From the NCBI GenBank assembly GCA_036346375.1, contig JAYEVE010001019.1:124001-188000 (forward strand): 64,000 nt of DNA, in the 5' to 3' direction. The DNA is from Guadua angustifolia (lineage: Eukaryota > Streptophyta > Magnoliopsida > Poales > Poaceae). Below, one piece after another: positions 57,115 to 64,000 of this stretch. How positions within the stretch are numbered: the stretch's first letter is position 1; the number at the start of each line of letters is the position of its first letter. The translations under genes were made by a program, and so were the position numbers. The notes under the pieces were generated by a model that was not told where the DNA came from, did not search any database, and saw only the letters and a list, made by a program, of their open reading frames with translations.

Positions 57115-60100
57115 GAAGAAAGAAAGAAAGAAAAAGTGATTAGCATAAGCATTAGCTAGGCTGCCAAACAATCTGCAGGTTCTACCGTCACGTTAATTGC
57201 TACAAAACGTCGACTACATTGGTTTTCTAGTAGGATCAGTTTGGGTTTAAAGTGGACCTAAATGTGTTGTGTTTTTCGCTAGCAAAAGAAAAGGAAATAA
57301 AAACTAGGATGTGGTTCTACACTCATCTTTTTACTATCAGTACTTAATCTTGGTTTTAAAAAATCTGGACTTTGTATTTGTTTTTTAAGGCAATGCGCTA
57401 ATGGGCTTGATCTTTCATCCTCCTGAATCTTAAAAAATTCTGAACTTAACCTGAATTTGACATAGACTTGGTCTACTGAAAGAAATCAAACAACCTTAAA
57501 GCAATTTGAAACTTCTAAATACACTAGCTTTATGGTATTTCATTTCAAAACATAAAAGAAGAATAATGGATGATTTGTCACTCTATATAGTACAATACAT
57601 AACTTACCACTCTGTGGCGTGAATAATTTATCTTTTGTCACTTTTAAAAAATTAGCCAAAGCATATTGGTATTTATTATAGAAGAAAGAACAGCGAGACA
57701 AGCTACAAACGCGCACACACACCCTTCCACACGCACGCACACCCGTGCTTGCACTTACCTCTATGAGAAACGCCAAGTTCGAGACTCAAATCCGGGTCGG
57801 CTGGGCGCTCAACTATCTCCTACGCCTCTGAGATAAGCTCAGTCCTCATCTTTCGTCACTTTGAGTAAACAACCACCACCGTTTTTCTCTCTTATTCCTA
57901 AGACATTAAAACTAAGGACATCCTTTTGGTTTTACAATTTTCCTGATCTCCGTGTGTGACCAAAATACGCCTTAAGAAAAGAAATAGAGAAGTGCTATTT
58001 AAAACCACGTTTATGTAACCAACTGCCTCGAGAAAGTGGTACTAATAACATGTTGATTTCTATCCCCAAAATCTCTTTACTGCAGAGGTAACATGCCTTT
58101 TGTTTGATTCTAGCTCAACGAGCATGCATGTGTGCATTGACAATACATTGTTGACATATCATGATAAAAGGCTGTCATTCTTTATCACGAGGAAGCAACC
58201 GATGCAGTAGCACACATTCATCGTAAAAAGTACTGAAATTGTAAAAATGATATTAATTGTTAATATATAGAAAAATATTGTACTTTATCCGTTAATATAT
58301 AGAAAAATATTTTAATTTATCATGTAAAAATGATATTACTGAAATTGTTATAAAAATGCTCTCATATCATTATTTTTTTAATAATTTTTACTATTGTATA
58401 ATTAGAAAAAAATAATGATTAAAGATGTGAATTGGAGACTGTATCGTTGTCCAAAACAAAAATACAGAGTTAATGAGGTACTTTGACGACCACAAGGGAA
58501 GGGATGTGGCAATTAAGTCTTCTTTCTCGAAGACTCACTGTCCCGAGTTGATACATTAATCTTAGAGTGAAATGCGTTCGAACTGCTCGTATGATAACAG
58601 GTAAGCAAATTAAGGCAGTAGAGTATGAGGTTGTGTCGGTAAATGTGAGAACAGAACTGGCCGGAGATGCGTCGATGAATGATGATGCGATTGGGTTGGT
58701 TAGAACATAATCATCGATCGTGGCAAGCGGATTAGATGATATCCTCTCTGATTGGTCATGCTGCATTGTAGGGTGGGTCAATCAGTGGATCGGGATGCCT
58801 CCCTTTTGCCTACCACAAATACTTCTCTCTGGTAAAGCAATTCAATTGGTGTCCAGCAATTTCAAGGGAAGAATCTAATATGGTTTGGCAACAAGTACGT
58901 CTCTCTGGTAAAGCAATTCAATTGTGGGCTGTTTGGTTGTCTTCTCTTACGAGTTTGATCCGTTCAACTCAGCTATGCTGATGAGATACGGGATGCATTG
59001 ATGCAGAGACGGTGTTTAGTTGAGTATTTAGTAGGTAGGTATTTTAAAATTTAAATATTTAAAATTTATATAGCAAGTGTGGTCTAGTTTTGTTTGAAAA
59101 ATATCGAGAACCCATTTTTAAATCGGTTCGTAATCGGAGATGCTAATCAAAAGATATAAACAAAAAGAAAAAAAAGGAAACTTACGTATCTACGTGGCAC
59201 CCCATTCATGGTTTGATATTGGTAATGATGTAGCCTCTTACGCGAGAACACGAATGCGTCATGCTATGCTGCATCCGAGATACGTCCATTTTCTACGTAT
59301 CTCCAGAGCCAAGCTGCATGGAGAATCTTGTATCCAGAGAGCCAGACTCAAAACTAAATACAGACAACCAAACACAAGAAAAAAGCAAGATTCTGCATCT
59401 ATGGATGTAAATCTCTGTGCATACAGGCAACCAAACAGCCCCTTGGTGTCCAGCAATTGCCTGCACATTGACAATGTTATGGCCTAACCGAAATGGAGAT
59501 TTTTTTCCCCATTCTTTCGCGTTGAATTTTGACTTTTCGTGAACAGATTGGTAAGGAAGCTCTGTTTGTTGTACAAGGAATTTCCTTGACATTTGACTTT
59601 AGTGCTAGTTGTTGTACTATTTAGCTGACTCCACTTGGGGGTTTGGTACCAGAAGATTCCCCGATTCGGTTTCTTTCACATTATGCATATGTACCATGTA
59701 GGGAGTCTCCAGGAGAACTTAAGTGTTTTTTACATAAATAACACTCAAATTTTGAGGCTTTAAATCTCGATCTAATAGATGAAGCCAATTTGTCTCATCT
59801 CTTCCTAATCCAGTATTATTTTATCAAGGAGTCGTCAATTTTTTAGATATTAGATGAGGAACATTATTCTTTTCTACATGACTTTATCACGTCAATTATA
59901 TACTAGTTTTATATAAATTAAATTATGTAAAAAATAATGCGACATTTTATTCTGAAAAGAACATTATTTTTTATGTATGGCCTTTTATATCAATTATATA
60001 CAAGTTTTAAATAAATTAAATTATGTAAAAAATAATGTGACAATTTGTACAAAAAGAAGAACAAAACAAACTATAAGGAACACAACAAACAAAAGCGGGA

Positions 60101-60549
60101 TCACAAAGTCAAAAAGATAAAGCATAATATGAATCACAAAACAACATCTAATAGACAAAAAATTAAGTGCTCACAAACCAAAAATACATTCAAGTGCCAT
60201 TTAGCAATTCCCAAGATTTTTTTCTTTCCTGAATTTTGTAACTTACGTGGATAGATATTATAATACATATAAATATTTGAGAATGCATGTCACCGAAGGA
60301 TGGCCGGCGGCTTGTGCTGCGGGATATATGGAATTCCATTTGAGTGGCATCAACTCAAGTTAGCTAGTAAATGACCAAATATCTAATAACCTAGATCGCA
60401 GTCAACCTATGACTGACTTTCTTACTATGACATATGAATTAATTACTTAGGGACATGAATTTTCAATTAGTTATTAGTTATTAGATTTATTGCAAGCCTT
60501 CAAGTTGCCAAATCTGTAGGCATTTGCACTTAATTAACTATCGATCTAA
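57115..60549. repeat. Repeat family copy D and flank
   Basis: Copy of 37757-41194 including the approximate 100-bp tandem duplication (about 59859-60056). No gene. The patch at 59220-59300 differs from 39855-39935 by many small indels. Confidence 0.75.
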
Positions 60550-60873
60550 GGCTATTTCGGTGCATGGTAACATATCCATTTAATGCATGCCACATAAGCA
60601 TTTTTGATGATGTGGCAAGAGAGTTAAGAGGAGAGAGAAGAAAGCTGTATCTTGAGGAAGATACCATTTGGGTACGAAATCATAGACATTGAAACTTGAA
60701 TTATCTAAGTGGCCCACAATTCATACTCTCATACACATCTAGCATTTAATTATCTTGTGGGGACTAAGAAACAATCTATGATACAATGCATTGGGATAGT
60801 TGTATCTTCTATAATATCATATGACATGGCAGCTTTGGTTATTGTGACAAGATACAATGCACTGTGAATAGCC
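60550..60873. mobile_element. Tourist-type MITE, second copy
   Basis: Copy of 41195-41519 with TAA flanks at 60547-60549 and 60874-60876. Confidence 0.8.
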
Positions 60874-60919
60874 TAACGGCAAAACAAGCATGCATGGTGA
60901 CGAGGACTGGGAAAATCTA

Positions 60920-61480
60920 ACAAGTCAACGCATGGTCAAATGGGCCCCCGGCTTGAGACATTGCAGCGAAGGCCCTCGACCACGACCTAGCAACGTTCAT
61001 TCCCGCACGACCTTGAGCTCGGGCGGCGGGGTCCCATTCCCGCTCGACCTCGACCTTGGCTCGGGGGCGTGCGTTTACTCGACGGTTACCAAGACCTGCA
61101 TGATGGTATTAAGGCAGATGTGGGTGGCATTTCCGGAGCGGTTACAGCCCACCTTCAATGCGCACGAGACCACTACTCCGGGAATCTCTCCCATCCGTTC
61201 TGAGCAACATCCGGGGAGGGTATAAGATCTCGCAAAGCATGCGATAGGGGAGACACCAGCAGAGACCAAGAGACACACAAACAGAGCACTCAAGCTCGAG
61301 CTGTAATCCACTCTTTGTACTCATGATTAGTGAATTCCTCCGCCTCCGGAGAAGACTGGACGTAGAGCTGTTACCCTCGTGGGGGCTCGAACCAGTATAA
61401 TCCGCTGTCCCTTGCTCGCTGACGCCTTCCTACGACCTACACCCGCACCATTGTTGAGCGAAGTGCTTTCTGGGTCCCTC
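60920..61480 (+). repeat. LTR-like remnant, second copy
   Basis: Copy of 41560-42120. GC-rich parts differ by several indels. Confidence 0.45.
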
Positions 61481-61832
61481 ATTCAGACTAACCCCATCTT
61501 CACTCTTGCGGTCACATGGATTTGAGAATCTTGGATTTACTCGTGTAGACATGAAGAAAAGAGCATATTCGAAGATGTCATTGAAGACAACAAGGTGACA
61601 CTGGAGGGTTGTTGGAATATATGGAGAAAAAAGCATCGAGAAGATGTGAATTTTTTCTATTCTATTCAAGTTGATAACCAATATTTCTGGGTTGATTCTA
61701 AGGCCTTGTTTGGTAGAGCTCTATATCCTAGCTCCACCTTAGATTTGGAGCTTTTAGGCTAAAATAAAGTGAATTAAGTTTATATTTTTAGTCTAAAATG
61801 TATACAAGATGACGTACATATAAACTTTCTTA

Positions 61833-63264
61833 GGGTGCGTTTGGTTCATTGTGCAGGGGGTGAGCGGAATGGGATAGTATAGGATAGATGAGTGATACAT
61901 GCGTTTGGTTGAGTGTATGGAACCATCTCATCCGTGAAGTGAATGCAGATACTCGAATATTCCCTAATATGCCGTACCAAATCGTTCGCCAAATTCGCCA
62001 AACCATTCGGTCCCGAACGCGTCTCGGTCCTCGTCTCGGTCGTCGTCTCCCTCCACGCGTTCTCGTCTCTCGTCTCGCGAAATTTGGCGGGGATGATCTG
62101 GCGACGGCCGAAGACCTAGCGAAGCCGACCGTGGTCTGTCATTGTACGGCAGATCCTTCGGCGCTCAACTTCGCCGGCGCTGCGCTGGCACGCGGGCGCG
62201 ACTTGGCGCGAAGGCGGAGTGCCGCACCATTTTCATCTTCGGCGCGAGGAGAGGTCGCTCCACAACATCCAGGACCTCCTCGGCGCCCGCCACGCCTCGG
62301 CATCCTCAACCGTGGCCGCCTCCGTAGGTAGGTTGAAGCTTACGAAACACCACGAACTCCGAGCCTAGCTCCAAAGCCCCATGGGTATCTCGCCTCTTCG
62401 TTTTCCTTTTCTTTGTTAGATTGTAAGATTTGGTTCGTTTCCGTTTCGGTGAATGGTTACTGATATGCGGCATATATCGGTGTCGATTGTTCTTGTGAAC
62501 TACTTCATATGCCGAGTTGTTTCTCTCGTAAACTGCAGAACATATATACTGCAATCCAGAAGAAAAGAAATTGCCCTATGACTTTGATATCACCGAATGA
62601 TGTCTCTGAACAGTTGTTATTCTTCAATTCAGTTTGAGATGTATGGTTCTGAAAAGTACTGTTGAAGGAAGAAGCAGCTCCGATGCTGTCTAATTTGCTA
62701 CCGCACTACATACTTTTTCTCTAAATCAATCGGTTAATATCATATGTAGATAAATCGTCATAATTCAGACATCTCCAGTGTCTGATTATTGGTTGTCTTC
62801 ATTGGGGAAAAAAAAGAAAGATTGCTAAAGAACTCGTGGGTGAAGTTGGTACAAAATTCTTTGTGCAGAAATGAGAGTATGATCCCATACATGGCATCAC
62901 GTCTGATCTCTCTGAAGTTCACATAGGATTTTTGCACACTGTACTTGCATGGGCCCTTCTTTCGCGTAACACAATTATTGGCCACAACACAAGATCGATC
63001 TGAGTATGTCACAACGAAAGATCGATATGTTCCGATTCTGTCGTGCCGGGCTGAATTGTATGCATGCACAAAGAAGTGATATTTAGACAACCAAACATCA
63101 TCCCGTACCATCCCGTACCATTCCATCCAAGCAACCAAACAAAATCTTGTACCGTCCCATTCAGGCAACCAAACACTCTCCCCGTACCATCCCATCCAGG
63201 ATCATCCCATCCATCCTGTACTATCCCATTCCGTTTACCCTGGTACAGCGAACCAAACGCACCT
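61833..63264. mobile_element. PIF/Harbinger-like Pack element, second copy
   Basis: Copy of 42472-43915, TTA flanks. Its right end (CCCTGGTACAGCGAACCAAA) is the exact complement type of unit 1's left end, which confirms the inverted repeat. Confidence 0.73.
62093..62325 (+). pseudogene. Captured coding exon, second copy
   Basis: Copy of 42737-42972 with different indels. Reads AECRTIFIFG, HNIQDLLG and, in another frame, LGILNRGRLR. Family not identified. Confidence 0.42.
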
Positions 63265-63851
63265 TTAATGTACCCACAGCTTCAGCTCCATAAATTTTTG
63301 AAGCTAGGAATGCCCTGCTCCACTAACTCTATGAATTTTGGTGGAGTTGGAGCTGTACCAAACACATCCTAATTAAAATGGTTGCGGAGTAGGAAGTTTT
63401 TGTGCTGATGTTTGCTTTGACACAACATACAGAAAATTGGATGATGGCCGTCCTTTTGGATTGTTTGTTGGAGTAAGTAATCATGAAAACCAGCTATTTT
63501 GGTGCTACACTTCTATGTGATGAGACTGCAGATAGTGTTGTTTGGCTATTTAAAACGTTTCTAACGGTCATTTCAAGAAAGAAGCCACAAACTATTTTGA
63601 CAGACGAAGATGCAGCCATGGCTAATTAAAGCAATGAAAATAGTTCTACCTTAAAACTCATCAAAGGATATGTGTATGGCATATGAACCAGAATACATGC
63701 AAGCACCTTGCCGGAGTTGTTAAGGGCTATAAGAAATTTAATATTCAAAATATCGAATTTCAGAACTGCATTTATGATAAAGAGGAGGAAGAATTTATGA
63801 GTGCGCGCATGGAATCGATTGCTCGATAAGTATTGAGCTACAACAAAATTA

Positions 63852-64000
63852 GGCCCTGCTTATTCAGGCTTAAGGATCTATTTAAGGACCGTAGTCTTTT
63901 TTAAAAGCTACTTTTAGATTTTCTGGACTAAAAAACAACAGTGGCAAATAATTAATTTCTCTCTATAATAAGTTGTGAAAGTACGTCCCATCCTGCTTTT
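63852..64000. mobile_element. Tourist-type MITE, second copy, cut by window end
   Basis: Matches 44501-44646, with TTA before GGCCCTGCTTATTCAGG. Confidence 0.72.

Larger units (their letters stand above)
61702..63369. mobile_element. Split Tourist-type MITE, second copy
   Basis: Copy of 42341-44017 with TAA flanks (61699-61701, 63370-63372), again split by the nested element. Confidence 0.78.
47999..64000 (+). repeat. Large duplication, unit 2 (open at window end)
   Basis: 16002 bases colinear with 28606-44646. It carries the same LTR, copia, CACTA-like, MULE, solo-LTR, Tourist and Pack-type elements in the same places. It begins within the LTR minisatellite with GCTCCGGACCGAG. The net length difference from unit 1 is only 39 bases. 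The end is not reached. Confidence 0.95.

Noticed and set aside
60045..60254. Lys-rich 69-codon frame (also 40579-40913)
   Set aside because: AT-rich chance frame in and beside a 100-bp tandem duplication.

Overview
The window is nuclear DNA from a grass (Poaceae). Evidence: AT-rich intergenic DNA packed with nested transposons, short exons with GT-AG introns, a CC-NB-ARC resistance-like gene, and Tourist, CACTA, MULE, Helitron and copia/gypsy signatures typical of grass genomes. No bacterial, organellar or rRNA sequence was seen. Species was not determined.

Layout. 1-10.1 kb: two direct copies of a long LTR-like repeat. 10.1-12.5 kb: a Helitron-like segment carrying minus-strand exons of a heterotrimeric G-protein alpha subunit and of a MEKK1-type MAPKKK. 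12.5-14.9 kb: the 3' end of a Ty3/gypsy chromovirus. 14.9-18 kb: repeat-family copy A, interrupted by a complete CACTA element with a tRNA-like sequence. 19.7-22.3 kb: a CACTA 3' end and a copia LTR with a hAT-like insertion. 23.0-26.5 kb: the only intact gene, a 479-codon NB-ARC protein without LRRs, between a MITE and a LINE 3' end. 27.5-31.5 kb: repeat copy B, a solo copia LTR and a copia 3' half. 31.5-44.8 kb: repeat copy C, carrying a CACTA-like element with a captured tRNA methylthiotransferase (CDKAL1/MtaB family) gene, a 1.15-kb solo LTR and several MITEs. 44.8-48 kb: LTR and copia remnants.

The dominant structure is a segmental duplication. 28606-44646 reappears in direct orientation at 47999-64000 and runs off the window end. 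The offset of about 19.4 kb equals the distance between copy starts, so this fits a simple tandem duplication of a roughly 19.4-kb unit with its junction between two LTRs. Because A, B, C and D (D = copy C repeated in the second unit) differ in their insertions, empty and filled sites can be compared. This gives exact ends and target-site duplications for several elements.

How genes work together: they do not form a pathway. Gene content is one NLR-type gene plus captured, decayed host-gene fragments inside transposons. No previously undescribed system was found. The most interesting objects are the mixed G-alpha/MAPKKK capture, the duplicated methylthiotransferase capture and the LTR-LTR duplication junction.
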